A stretch of 64,000 nucleotides of DNA from Vreelandella maris (GTDB lineage Bacteria > Pseudomonadota > Gammaproteobacteria > Pseudomonadales > Halomonadaceae): assembly GCF_013371085.1 (NCBI RefSeq), contig NZ_JABWCV010000012.1, forward strand, positions 62,001 to 126,000. The letters run 5' to 3'. Below the pieces are notes generated by a model. That model ran no database searches. It had not been told where the DNA came from and saw only the letters and a program-made list of their open reading frames with translations. The translations under genes and the position numbers were made by a program. Below are positions 34,897-44,400 of the stretch, one piece after another (the first letter of the stretch is position 1; each line of letters starts with the position of its first letter).

Positions 34897-35258
34897 GAGC
34901 GATCCTTTTCGTTACAAGCTCGACTAAACCGAGCTCTATTTCATTCCATTGAAAGTAGCGTGGGGCCATGGCGCTGCACATTACGGCGAGGTTGCTCGTT
35001 ATGTGACTTGGCCCCTTACCATACTGGACGGCCACCTCTTGAATGGCCCCATACAGAACAGTCATTAATGGCTCACCATCTTTAGCGTAGCGGTTGAAAA
35101 GAAATTATTCGATTAACAATGTGCAACACTTGAAGCTAACTAGGCTATTTTCCTTGATCATATAGACAACCCTACCTCCTTCTACAAGAATGGTACATAT
35201 AAAAATACTTGCATCATTTATTTCAACTGCAGACAGCGATGCCGCTTTGTGAGCCACC
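34897..35258. promoter_or_regulatory. Divergent intergenic region of the pterin/glycosyl cluster
   Basis: 362 bp between the MDR-dehydrogenase gene and the divergent phosphatidyltransferase gene. It is more AT-rich than its surroundings, particularly about 35090-35220. It must hold promoters for both transcripts. I see no convincing gene, riboswitch or palindromic operator in it. Confidence 0.5.
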
Positions 35259-35987
35259 ATGCCGTTTTTTTCAAATGCCTCATCCATGACACTACCCAAA
35301 CGGCTTTATAGCGCTGCAGAGCTACTGCTGGGCGGCTTGGTGCTAATGACTGTAGGTAAAGCATTACCGCAATTAATGGCTACTTCGGCCAACTGGTGGG
35401 TTGCCTCGGCCTTCTACACGTTTATATCTATCTTAGTAATGGTGTTCTGGCCCCACGGCTCACTGGGTTGGGCAAACCGGGTCACGCTGGCCCGCGCGGT
35501 ATTAGTCGCGCTGCTGGCAGGTGCGCTCGCTGCCAATGCGTTTGTAGAGGTCATCTGGCAGTGGTTAGCAATCGCGGTGATCGCTCTACTGTTGGATGGT
35601 GTTGACGGCTGGATCGCTAGGCGCACCAAAAGCCACTCGCTGTTCGGCGCGCGCTTTGACATGGAGCTGGATGCCCTACTGATATTGCTGCTTTGCGCAG
35701 GATTGCTGCGGTTAGAGTCTCTGGGCCTGTGGGTGCTGATGATTGGGGGGATGCGCTACCTGTTTGTGGCCGCCAGTTGGCCGTTCCCCTGGCTTGCAGA
35801 ACCGCTGTTCGAAAGCTTTCGCCGTAAAGCCGTATGTGTCTGGCAGGTGGTTGCGCTGCTGTTGGCGTTAACGCCACTTACCTCCCACCTTGTTGCCAGC
35901 CTGCTGGCCATTAGTGCGTTGCTTTCATTGTTATATTCATTTGGCATTGACGTTTGGTGGCTGTCACGAAAAACACGCCGCTACTAA
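35259..35987 (+). CDS. CDP-alcohol phosphatidyltransferase family protein
   Basis: 242-residue membrane enzyme with about six helices. The full family motif DGxxARx8GxxxDxxxD is present as DGVDGWIARRTKSHSLFG followed by ARFDMELDA. Members join a CDP-activated alcohol (usually CDP-diacylglycerol) to an acceptor alcohol such as glycerol phosphate, serine, inositol or a sugar alcohol. Divergent from the pterin-like/glycosyltransferase operon, it is the likely lipid-attachment or polyol-phosphate transfer step of that pathway. ATG 35259 is used; 35286 is possible. Confidence 0.85.
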   Translation: MPFFSNASSMTLPKRLYSAAELLLGGLVLMTVGKALPQLMATSANWWVASAFYTFISILVMVFWPHGSLGWANRVTLARAVLVALLAGALAANAFVEVIWQWLAIAVIALLLDGVDGWIARRTKSHSLFGARFDMELDALLILLLCAGLLRLESLGLWVLMIGGMRYLFVAASWPFPWLAEPLFESFRRKAVCVWQVVALLLALTPLTSHLVASLLAISALLSLLYSFGIDVWWLSRKTRRY

Positions 35988-36145
35988 TGCACTGCGTCTT
36001 CTAGGGAGCCATTTCGCAGCTTAGCGATAAATGCTTGGATAAGCTGTTTCTTCCTTACTATAGTTATTTTCAAGCTATTCGTAATTTTCAAATTGTCAGT
36101 ATTTTTAAGCTGCTTTTTCGCCTGTTCGTGTCCTGGGAGATTCCT

Positions 36146-37483
36146 ATGGATCACTCGACAACAACACCCTATGCGTCCGCCCAGCAAGCAGCCAAGGCCA
36201 TCGCTGCTGCTTGTGAGCCGCTGCCAAGTTTGCAAGAGGAAGACGCATTCGGCGCCCATTTTGATCGTTTCGGCGATGCCAAGATTGTGTTGTTAGGCGA
36301 GGCGTCCCACGGAACTTCTGAATTCTATCGCGCCCGTGCCGCCATTACGCGACGACTTATCGAACAGCACAATTTCAATATTGTAGCGGTTGAAGCGGAT
36401 TGGCCGGATGCTGCATACATCGACCGCTATGTTCGGCATCGCGCTGCAACAAGTGATGACCGACAAGCTTTCACACGGTTTCCCGCTTGGATGTGGCACA
36501 ACGAAGAGGTGGCGACTTTCACCGAATGGTTGCGCCAACACAATGCCGAGCTGCCTTTCAGCCAACGTACCAGCTTCCGTGGGTTGGATATCTACTCACT
36601 GCGCGCGTCCCTTTTCGCCGTGCTTGATTACCTGGATCGAATCGACCCGGAAGCCGCTCAAGCGGCCCGTCAACGTTATGGCTGTTTAACGCCCTGGCAA
36701 AGCGAACCAGCCTTGTACGGTCACGCCCTATTACAAGAAGAACAAGATACGTGCGAAGAGGCAGTGGTTGAGCAACTTCAGGCGCTACTGGAACACCGCA
36801 TTGAGTATATGGCCAAGGAGGGCGAAGAAGCCTATTTCAATGCCACCCAGAACGCCCGCGTAGTGAGAGCCGCCGAACAGTACTATCGGCTTATGTACCG
36901 TGGTTCCACCCAGTCATGGAACCTACGAGACCGCCACATGTTCGATACGCTACAGCAGGTGATAGAAGCCAAAGGAGCAGACGCTAAGGTAGTGGTCTGG
37001 GCGCATAATTCCCATATCGGTAATGCGTCGGCCACTGAAATGGGCTGGCAGGGTCAATTCAATATCGGCGAGCTGTGCCGCACCGCCTATGGCGATCAAG
37101 CTGTTTTAATCGGTTTCGGCACACACACGGGGATCGTGGCAGCGGCTGACAACTGGGATTCGCCAATGAAGATCAAGCAGATCGTGCCGTCACGGGCAGA
37201 CTCCTTTGAACGAATTTTTCATGAAACACAGTTGCCACGCGCCTTAATTGAGCTTCGCAACCCTCAACACTCTAAGGTTCGAGAACAATTAACCCAAACA
37301 CGCCTGGAGCGTGCTATTGGCGTCATCTATCGTCCGGAAAGCGAGTACTACAGCCATTACTTCAAGGCCTCGCTAGCAGAGCAGTTTGATGCCTATGTGT
37401 GGTTCGATGAGACCACCGCAGTAACGCCACTGCCGAGCGAAAGGCCCCAGGGAGTACCCGACACTTATCCTTTTGGGGTTTAG
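36146..37483 (+). CDS. Erythromycin esterase family protein
   Basis: 445 residues matching the EreA/EreB-like superfamily. The catalytic region GEASHGTSEFYRARA supplies the Glu/His pair near residue 55, and VEADWPDAAYIDRY and VVWAHNSHIGNAS (second His, near residue 285) follow. Most environmental members are not shown to hydrolyse macrolides, so antibiotic resistance should not be assumed. ATG 36146 with GGGAGATTCCT upstream is chosen over 36035. It is 25 bp upstream of a phosphoribosyltransferase gene, a pairing seen in many genomes and implying a joint, unknown role. Confidence 0.88.
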   Translation: MDHSTTTPYASAQQAAKAIAAACEPLPSLQEEDAFGAHFDRFGDAKIVLLGEASHGTSEFYRARAAITRRLIEQHNFNIVAVEADWPDAAYIDRYVRHRAATSDDRQAFTRFPAWMWHNEEVATFTEWLRQHNAELPFSQRTSFRGLDIYSLRASLFAVLDYLDRIDPEAAQAARQRYGCLTPWQSEPALYGHALLQEEQDTCEEAVVEQLQALLEHRIEYMAKEGEEAYFNATQNARVVRAAEQYYRLMYRGSTQSWNLRDRHMFDTLQQVIEAKGADAKVVVWAHNSHIGNASATEMGWQGQFNIGELCRTAYGDQAVLIGFGTHTGIVAAADNWDSPMKIKQIVPSRADSFERIFHETQLPRALIELRNPQHSKVREQLTQTRLERAIGVIYRPESEYYSHYFKASLAEQFDAYVWFDETTAVTPLPSERPQGVPDTYPFGV

Positions 37484-37508
37484 GCCGTTTGGCGCTTAGG
37501 AGCCACAC

Positions 37509-38162
37509 ATGCACACGCAACAAGCACTTTTTGATAATCGACGAGCAGCAGGACGAAAGCTTGCCCACGCATTATCCGGGGCGCGATATGACCTAGTGCT
37601 GGCACTACCTCGAGGGGGTGTGCCCGTTGCCTACGAGATAGCGATAGCCCTTAAACTTCCGCTGGATGTGGTCATCGTGCGTAAGATTGGCGCGCCTGGG
37701 CAACCCGAGGTTGGGCTAGGCGCTGTCGTCGATGGCGACCCACCTCAGGTGGTATGGACCGCGGATGTGCTGCAGGTTTTTCAGCCTTCTGAACGTTATC
37801 TTGAAGCTGAAGTAGCGCGCCAACTAAGCGAGATAACCCGCCGCCGTCAGGCCTATATTGGTAACCGGGCGCCCATTAACGTGAGCGAACGTCATGTATT
37901 ACTGGTGGATGATGGTATCGCCACCGGCGGAACCGCAAAAGCAGCCGCCAGGGCACTACGTCAGGCAGGCGCCGCTTCCGTTACTCTGGCAGTGCCTGTC
38001 GCTCCGCAATCCACATTGGATGAGTTAGCTACCGAGGTTGACGATTTGGTCTGTTTAGCTACTCCCGAGCCTTTTATCGCCGTTGGCCTTCACTATCAAG
38101 ATTTCACCCAAACCAGCGATGATGAAGTGATCACCCTTTTGCAGAAGGCCCCCTCTTTTTAA
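37509..38162 (+). CDS. Phosphoribosyltransferase family protein
   Basis: 217 residues. The PRPP-binding loop is HVLLVDDGIATGGTAKAAA near residue 130, and the flexible-loop start DLVLALPRGGVPVAYEIAIAL near 28 is typical of the stand-alone class often linked or fused to dienelactone hydrolase or erythromycin-esterase-like proteins. The base or substrate is unknown. It ends before a strong terminator, closing a two-gene operon. Confidence 0.87.
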   Translation: MHTQQALFDNRRAAGRKLAHALSGARYDLVLALPRGGVPVAYEIAIALKLPLDVVIVRKIGAPGQPEVGLGAVVDGDPPQVVWTADVLQVFQPSERYLEAEVARQLSEITRRRQAYIGNRAPINVSERHVLLVDDGIATGGTAKAAARALRQAGAASVTLAVPVAPQSTLDELATEVDDLVCLATPEPFIAVGLHYQDFTQTSDDEVITLLQKAPSF

Positions 38163-38207
38163 CGCACTCTTTTGAACGTTCTCTTTGATATAGATTAAAA
38201 GACAAAA

Positions 38208-38245
38208 AAGCCAGCTTTCACGACGTATGAAAGCTGGCTTTGTTT
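38208..38245. terminator. Rho-independent terminator
   Basis: Perfect 13-bp stem AAGCCAGCTTTCA with complement, a 7-base loop, then TGTTT; AAAAAA precedes on the other side. It lies between convergent phosphoribosyltransferase and Cys-rich protein genes and can act in both directions. Confidence 0.9.
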
Positions 38246-38287
38246 AATCTAGGTTTAGGCTTTTACGCTGCCTTTTTCGTACAAAGC

Positions 38288-38617
38288 CTAGGCAGCCATC
38301 GCAGCACACTCACTGGCGCAATGATGGCACGCCTTAGCGCACTCCTGACAATGCTCGGCATCGTGTTTGGCACACTCATCACCGCACGCTTTGCAAATAT
38401 CAGCGCATATTCGGCAGATGTCCTTGGCGTATTCACTCCCCTGGGCCATGAAGGAAGCTGCCAAGCGGCAAATTTGCGCGCATTGGCGATCCAAACGGAT
38501 ACACTCAGCCATCATTTTCACATCATCTTCTTGCAAGCAGGCAGTAGCGCAAGAATCACAATAAACGGCGCAGACATTACACGCTTCAATACACGACTTA
38601 TATTTTTCAAATTCCAT
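38288..38617 (-). CDS. Four-helix-bundle copper-binding protein (DUF326, Csp-like)
   Basis: 109 residues with 19 cysteines spaced mostly CxxC or CxxxC along four predicted helices (for example CIEACNVCAVYCDSCATAC and CRICADICKACGDECAKH). This is the cytosolic copper-storage protein class, which binds many Cu(I) ions in the bundle core. No signal peptide is seen, so it is cytoplasmic. AAGGAGG precedes the ATG at 38617, better than 38650. No copper regulator or exporter is adjacent. Confidence 0.9.
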   Translation of the reverse strand: MEFEKYKSCIEACNVCAVYCDSCATACLQEDDVKMMAECIRLDRQCAQICRLAASFMAQGSEYAKDICRICADICKACGDECAKHDAEHCQECAKACHHCASECAAMAA

Positions 38618-38783
38618 CTTTCCACCCTCCTTGTCAAAAAACGAGAACACGGCTGGCCGTTCGCAAGGCAGGCCTTACAAGCCGTACGTTGAACTCCAAT
38701 GGGTCGCATTTCTATGGAGTTCGTATAAAAGAGTAGAACAGCCTGCTTTCAACACAAGCGAAGCAAGCGGCCTCATTAATGGC

Positions 38784-39254
38784 CTAGCACTCCAATCCTA
38801 GCCGCTGGTGCCACTCGGCAAGACTCTCATCCGGGTACTCATCAAAGCATTTGTCTTGAAACTGCGCATTGACCTCGACCCAATCCGCCCGGCTTCCCAG
38901 CATCATGTGTGTTTTCTTGGGAGGGGTCGGCAAGTCGGTATCAATCGCTGAGGCAAAGGGATGCACCAGCTCAGGCCAATCGGGGTCATAAACCCACAGC
39001 GACGATGCACAGTGTTTGCAGAAATGCCGCTCCCCTGTGCTCTGCTCCCCCTTGATAAGCGCGCGATAGACGCTGACATGTTCTTCACCAGTTATCTTAA
39101 GCGTTTCGTTATCGCCGCTAAGGTTGATGGCGTAGCCGCCACCACCTGCCGTTTTGCGGCAAATGGAGCAGTAACAGCGGTTGAAAGGATAAGGGTGGTG
39201 TGACGTCACACTAAACGTCACTGCTTGGCAGTGGCATGAACCTTCGAGCAGCAT
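38784..39254 (-). CDS. GFA-domain protein (glutathione-dependent formaldehyde-activating-like)
   Basis: 156 residues. Zinc ligands are clear: GSCHCQAVTF, RCYCSICRKT and HFCKHCASSLWVYD, the usual CxC, CxxC and CxxC pattern. The family is named for spontaneous S-hydroxymethylglutathione formation, but many members have no known substrate. It reads as a single gene. The 180 bp upstream contain a degenerate CTCTCTTAAG-type repeat (about 39325-39375). Confidence 0.88.
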   Translation of the reverse strand: MLLEGSCHCQAVTFSVTSHHPYPFNRCYCSICRKTAGGGGYAINLSGDNETLKITGEEHVSVYRALIKGEQSTGERHFCKHCASSLWVYDPDWPELVHPFASAIDTDLPTPPKKTHMMLGSRADWVEVNAQFQDKCFDEYPDESLAEWHQRLGLEC

Positions 39255-39435
39255 AGTTGCCTCCGTTTGCAGCGGTTACCCAAGACGAATATCAAGGCGC
39301 GACAGCATGAACCGAGTGCGATCTTAAACTCTCTCTTAAGTTCTCACTCAAGCCCTCTCTTAATATCTTAGCTTAGCGCATAGGATCTAGGCCGCTTTTA
39401 ACGGGGATAATTGACGCTGTTTGTAAGTCAAGGCA

Positions 39436-40395
39436 TCAGCGTTCAGCCTCTAAGGCTTGAAGCAATTCAGCCACGGCCATCTCCCCTTCAGGCTCGTCAA
39501 ACGCTTGTGCCAGGGAACCTTGTACATAGCTCAAAAAACGAATGGCGGCGGGGGGTAAGCGGCGTTGTCGCCTGACCACAAAGTGCCAACGACTTTTCAG
39601 CGGAAAGCCCTGCAGCGGCAGTTCTTGGACACCGTTGGGCGAATCTGCAACAACGTGGCGAGATAGCACTGCTAGGCCCATGTTTGACGCCACCGCTAGC
39701 CGAATAGCCTCATTACTGGCGATCTGCTGGGTAGAGCGTAGCTCAATACCCGCATTATACAGCCAGGCATCAAAGGTATGCCGAGTCGCAGAGCCCGGTT
39801 CACGCAGCAGAAATCGCTCCTCTTTGAGTGCGTCCATGTTGAGACCCTCTACGCTTGCCCAACGACAATGCTGGGGCCCCACCACTACCAATGGATTGCT
39901 CAGAAAAGGCGCGGCTAACACATCGTCATCAATGGGTGGATGACTAAATACGTAGATGTCATCCTCATGGCGTTCAAAACGATTGAGCATCTGCTGGCGA
40001 TTACCTATCTCCACCGTGACATCTACCTGGGGGTTAGCCTGACCAAACGGCCCTAACAGCCGTGGCAGTACATATTGCGCGGTGTTCACCAAGCCGATAC
40101 TGAAATGCCCGCGCCCTCCGCGGTTGTACTCTTCCAGGTACTGATTAAACACATCGGCACGGCTAAGCAAATCTTGGCTAAGTTGATAAAGCGCCTGACC
40201 AACCTCAGTGGGCACCAAGCGACCTTCCTCGTGGCTCACAATTGGTTCACCGACAATCTCTCTCAGCCGCTTTAACTGCTGAGACACCGTGGGTTGGGTC
40301 AGGTGGAGCCGATTTGCAGTGGCCGTCAGTGAGCCTGTGCGAACCACGTCGGCATAGACCTGTAGCAAACGAAAAGTGAGTTGTCGTACTTTCAT
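39436..40395 (-). CDS. LysR-family regulator (CbbR/CmpR type)
   Basis: 319 residues. The N-terminal helix-turn-helix reads TGSLTATANRLHLTQPTVSQQLKRLRE, and a C-terminal periplasmic-binding-like effector domain follows. The overall style is close to CbbR/CmpR regulators of carbon fixation and bicarbonate uptake. ATG 40395 (MKVRQLTFRLL) is preferred over 40407. It is divergent from the SbtA-like transporter gene and the shared gap holds a LysR-type inverted repeat, so it very likely regulates that transporter. Confidence 0.88.
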   Translation of the reverse strand: MKVRQLTFRLLQVYADVVRTGSLTATANRLHLTQPTVSQQLKRLREIVGEPIVSHEEGRLVPTEVGQALYQLSQDLLSRADVFNQYLEEYNRGGRGHFSIGLVNTAQYVLPRLLGPFGQANPQVDVTVEIGNRQQMLNRFERHEDDIYVFSHPPIDDDVLAAPFLSNPLVVVGPQHCRWASVEGLNMDALKEERFLLREPGSATRHTFDAWLYNAGIELRSTQQIASNEAIRLAVASNMGLAVLSRHVVADSPNGVQELPLQGFPLKSRWHFVVRRQRRLPPAAIRFLSYVQGSLAQAFDEPEGEMAVAELLQALEAER

Positions 40396-40404
40396 AGCCA
40401 GCAC

Positions 40405-40422
40405 CATAGAAAATCATCTATG
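40405..40422. promoter_or_regulatory. LysR-type binding site between regulator and sbtA
   Basis: CATAGA and TCTATG, separated by six bases, form a perfect inverted repeat containing the T-N11-A pattern of LysR sites. It lies ten bases upstream of the regulator ATG and about 80 bp upstream of sbtA, suited to autoregulation and activation. Confidence 0.6.
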
Positions 40423-40503
40423 ACTGTATAAAGTCTATTTGTTTTCATCAATCTCTTTGGATCGCTAAAGTAACCGCTTTAAAACCCATCAAGGAGATTG
40501 TCC

Positions 40504-41463
40504 GTGCCGGATATTGTGGTGATGTTTTTTGTGCTAGGTGTGGTGGCCGGTGTGGTGCGCTCCGATCTCAGCATCCCCAAAGCCGCTTATGACATATTGA
40601 GCCTACTGCTTATGCTGACCATTGGCCTTAAAGGCGGCATGGCGCTGCATGGCAGTTTGAGCATATCGCTGCTGGTCGAGTTAGCTGGCGTCACTCTGCT
40701 CGGGATCATCATTCCACTGCTTATCTTTCCGGTGGTTCACTATTTGGTGCGGCTATCCATCGCCGACAGCGCCAGCCTTGCAGCCCACTACGGCTCCGTT
40801 AGCGCCGGCACCTTCGCCGTGGCCCTGGCGTACACTGAAGCGCATAGCCTAGTAACAGGTGGGCAGGTGACGCTTTACCTGGTACTGCTCGAACTACCGG
40901 CCATCATGCTGGGCCTGTTGCTCTACCGGCGCTTCAGCCGTAAAAAGACCGCTGACACAATGTCAGAGCCGATCAAAACTTCCGGGCTGTGGCACGAGAC
41001 TCTGACCAATCGCGGTGTAATCCTTTTGGTGGGTGGTGTACTTATTGGCTGGCTATACGGCCCAAATGCAGGTGAGTCAGTCACCGGGCTGTATACCAAC
41101 GCCTTCCATGGCATTTTGGCACTATTCCTGTTGGAGATGGGCTTGGTCGCGGCAGAAACACTGCGCAGCCTGCGCTGGGGGCACAGCCGTCTGATTATAT
41201 TCGCACTAGCGGCACCTATCGTGCTTTCCTGCTTTGGCCTGCTAATGGCGTACTGGCTAGGGCTACCCACTGGCTCAGCGGTTATTCTAGCCAGTCTTTC
41301 CGCCAGTGCCTCTTACATTGCCGCGCCCGTTGCTATTCGCGCCGCCATTCCAGATGCCAACATTGGCCTTGCCATGCTGGCATCTTTAGGGCTCACCTTC
41401 CCTTTTAACGTGTTAATTGGCATACCTCTTTATCATCAACTTTGGGCATGGCTGGTAGGATGA
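40504..41463 (+). CDS. sbtA: SbtA-like sodium-dependent bicarbonate transporter (DUF897)
   Basis: 319-residue polytopic protein of the SbtA family (about ten helices), beginning PDIVVMFFVLGVVAGVVRSDL and containing the YGSVSAGTFAVALAYTEAH segment near residue 100, which forms part of the bicarbonate/sodium site in cyanobacterial SbtA. GTG at 40504 with AAGGAG seven bases upstream is the start; TTG at 40498 is too close. The SbtB partner is not adjacent. In a heterotroph it probably supplies bicarbonate for carboxylases. Its 3' end overlaps the convergent RND gene by 28 bp. Confidence 0.85.
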   Translation: MPDIVVMFFVLGVVAGVVRSDLSIPKAAYDILSLLLMLTIGLKGGMALHGSLSISLLVELAGVTLLGIIIPLLIFPVVHYLVRLSIADSASLAAHYGSVSAGTFAVALAYTEAHSLVTGGQVTLYLVLLELPAIMLGLLLYRRFSRKKTADTMSEPIKTSGLWHETLTNRGVILLVGGVLIGWLYGPNAGESVTGLYTNAFHGILALFLLEMGLVAAETLRSLRWGHSRLIIFALAAPIVLSCFGLLMAYWLGLPTGSAVILASLSASASYIAAPVAIRAAIPDANIGLAMLASLGLTFPFNVLIGIPLYHQLWAWLVG

Positions 41464-44400
41464 GGTGAAGTGCCCAACGTAGCGCTGCGATGACTGGTTA
41501 AAGGACCAGCCAGCTTACGCAGCGCCACGTAGAACACCGGGGTCAGGAACAGGCCGAACAGCGTCACGCCGATCATGCCGGCAAAAACCGCCGTACCCAG
41601 CGCGGCCCGCACCTCGGCGCCTGCGCCGGTGGCAACTACCGAAGGCAACACCGCCGCCGTGAAGGCGATCGAGGTCATGATGATCGGCCGCAGCCGCAGC
41701 CGGCAGGCTTCCAGGGCCGCTTCCACTACGTCCTTGCCCTGCAGTTCCAGCTCGCGGGCGAACTCCACGATCAGGATGGCGTTCTTACACGCCAGGCCAA
41801 TCAGCACCACCAGCCCCACCTGTACAAAGATGTTGTTGTCACCCCCGCCAAACCAGACGCCGATTAGCGCCGCAAGCATCGACATGGGCACGATCAGAAT
41901 CACCGCCAGCGGTAGCGTCCAGCTCTCGTAGAGGGCCGCCAGCACCAGAAATACCAGCAGGATCGACAGCGGAAAGACCACCAGCGCCGCATTACCCTGG
42001 GTGGATTGCTGATAGCTCAGGTCGGTCCACTCCAATGCCATGCCCGATGGCAGCACCTCTTCCGCCAGGGCGGTAATAACATCCATTGCTTGTGTGGAAG
42101 AGAGTACCCGAGGATCGAACTCACCAGCCAGATCCGCTGCTGGATAGCCGTTGTAGCGCAGCACCGGGTCTGGGCCGAAGGTTTGCCGGATATCCACCAT
42201 CGTACCGATGGGCACCATCTCCCCCTGGTCATTACGGGTACGCAGCCGGGCGATATCTTCTACGCTGGCCCGGAAAGGTGCGTCCGCCTGGGCGATCACC
42301 TGCCAGGTACGGCCAAAGCGGTTGAAGTCATTCACATAGGTCGAGCCAAGATAGGTCTGCAGGGTGTCGAACAGTTCGGTCAACGGCACACCCTGGGCCT
42401 TGGCTCTCAGCCGATCCACCTCGGCATCCAGTTGCGGCACGTTGGATTGATAGCTGCTGATTGGAAAGCCCATCCCCGGCGTTTGCGCAATCGCACCCTG
42501 GAGTTGATTGACCGCCTGCTGCAGCGCGCCATAGCCAAGGTTGCCGCGATCCTCTATAAACAGCTGAAAGCCCGACCCATTGCCCAGGCCCAGGATCGGC
42601 GGCGGCATAAAGGAGAATGCAAAGCCTTCTTTCAAGCCGCTAATGCCCTGGTTGATGCGGGCATTTATTTCCGCAGCGCTCAGGCTGCGCTCACCAAAGG
42701 CGCTGAGAGTAAGAAAAGCTACCCCGGTGTTGGAAGTATTGGTGAACTGCAGCGCGTTAAGGCCGGGAAAGGCAACGGCGTGCTCCACGCCTTCGGTCTC
42801 CATGGCGATGTCCACCACGTCCTGAAGCATCTGATCGGTTCGCTCCAGCGACGCACCTTCCGGCAGAATGACGCCCGCAATCAGATAAAGCTTGTCCTGC
42901 ACTGGAATAAAGCCGGGTGGCACCGCCTTGAACATCACCCCGGTGCCCAGCAGCAACAGCGCGTAGACCACAAACACCGCGCCACGATGCTTCAGGGAGC
43001 GGGCTACACCGCCCTGGTACTTGTGGGAGCTGGCGTTAAAGAAACGGTTGAAGGGCCGGAAGATCCAGCCGAATAGCGTATCGATCACGCGGGTGGGTCG
43101 ATCTTTGGGCGCGTTATGCGGCTTAAGCAGCATCGCCGCCAGCGCGGGCGACAGGGTCAGCGAGTTGATGGTGGAGATCACCGTGGAGATGGCAATCGTC
43201 ACCGCGAACTGGCGGTAGAACTGCCCGGTCACGCCAGAGAGAAAGGCCATGGGGATAAACACTGCACACAGCACCAGCCCCACGGCGATGATCGGCCCGG
43301 AAACTTCCTTCATGGCCTGATGCGCGGCGGCCTGGGGCTTCAGGCCCTCCTCGATGTTCCGCTCCACGTTTTCCACCACCACGATGGCGTCGTCCACCAC
43401 GATACCGATGGCCAGTACCAGCCCAAACAGGGTCAGCGTGTTGATGGAGTAGCCCAGCAGGTAAAGCGCCCCAAAGGTGCCGATCACCGAGACCGGCACC
43501 GCCAGCAGCGGAATAATGGAGGCCCGCCAGGTCTGCAGGAACAACGTGACCACCAGCACCACCAGCAGTACGGCTTCCATCAGCGTTTTCACAACGGACT
43601 CAATCGAGTCATTGACGAAGATCGTGGTGTCGTAAACCGCTTCATATTCAACGCCTTCCGGGAACTGTTCGGACAGCTCGTCCATGGCGGCGACCACCTG
43701 CTCGCGGATAGCCAGTGCATTGGCCCCTGGCGCCTGGAAGATACCGATGGCGACCGCGTTCTGGCCGTCCAACTGCGAGCGCAGCGTATAGTCCCCGGCA
43801 CCCATTTCCAGCCGGGCCACGTCCGAGAGCCTGAGGATCTCGCCGTTCTCGCCGCGCTTCAGCACGATGTCACCAAACTCCTCCACCGTCTCCAGCCGCC
43901 CTCGGGCATTGATCAGGGTGAGAAAGTCACTCTCTTCAATGGGTTCGGCCCCCAACTGACCGGCGGATACCTGCACGTTCTGCTCGCGCATGGCCCCCAC
44001 CACGTCGCTGGCCGTCAGGCCACGGGCGGCTATGCGATCGGGATCAAGCCACGCCCGCATGGCGTAGTCACCCCCGCCGAATATTTGCGCGTCGCCTACA
44101 CCTTCAAGCCGGGCCAAGCGATCACGGACATTCAGCCGCACATAGTTGCGTAAGTAGAGGGTGTCGTATTCACCGCTAGGCGAGGTCAGGTGAACGACCA
44201 TTAGAAAGGTGGGCGACTGCTTCTGGGTGGTGACGCCTTGACGACGCACGGCTTCCGGCAGCCGGGCCTCGGCCTGACTAACGCGGTTCTGCACCCGAAC
44301 AGCGGCCTGCTCGGCATCCGTGCCAGGGCGGAAGGTGACGGTCATCTGCAGCACGCCGTCAGAGCCCGCCACGGACTTGAGGTACATCATGTCCTCAACG

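Noticed and set aside
36146..37483. Macrolide resistance gene
   Set aside because: The protein belongs to the wide erythromycin-esterase superfamily; most environmental members have no shown macrolide activity, so resistance is not claimed.
42006..44153. Long open frames on the plus strand (345-356 codons) opposite the RND permease
   Set aside because: They are Arg/His/Gln-rich antisense shadows of a well-supported 1060-residue transporter gene.
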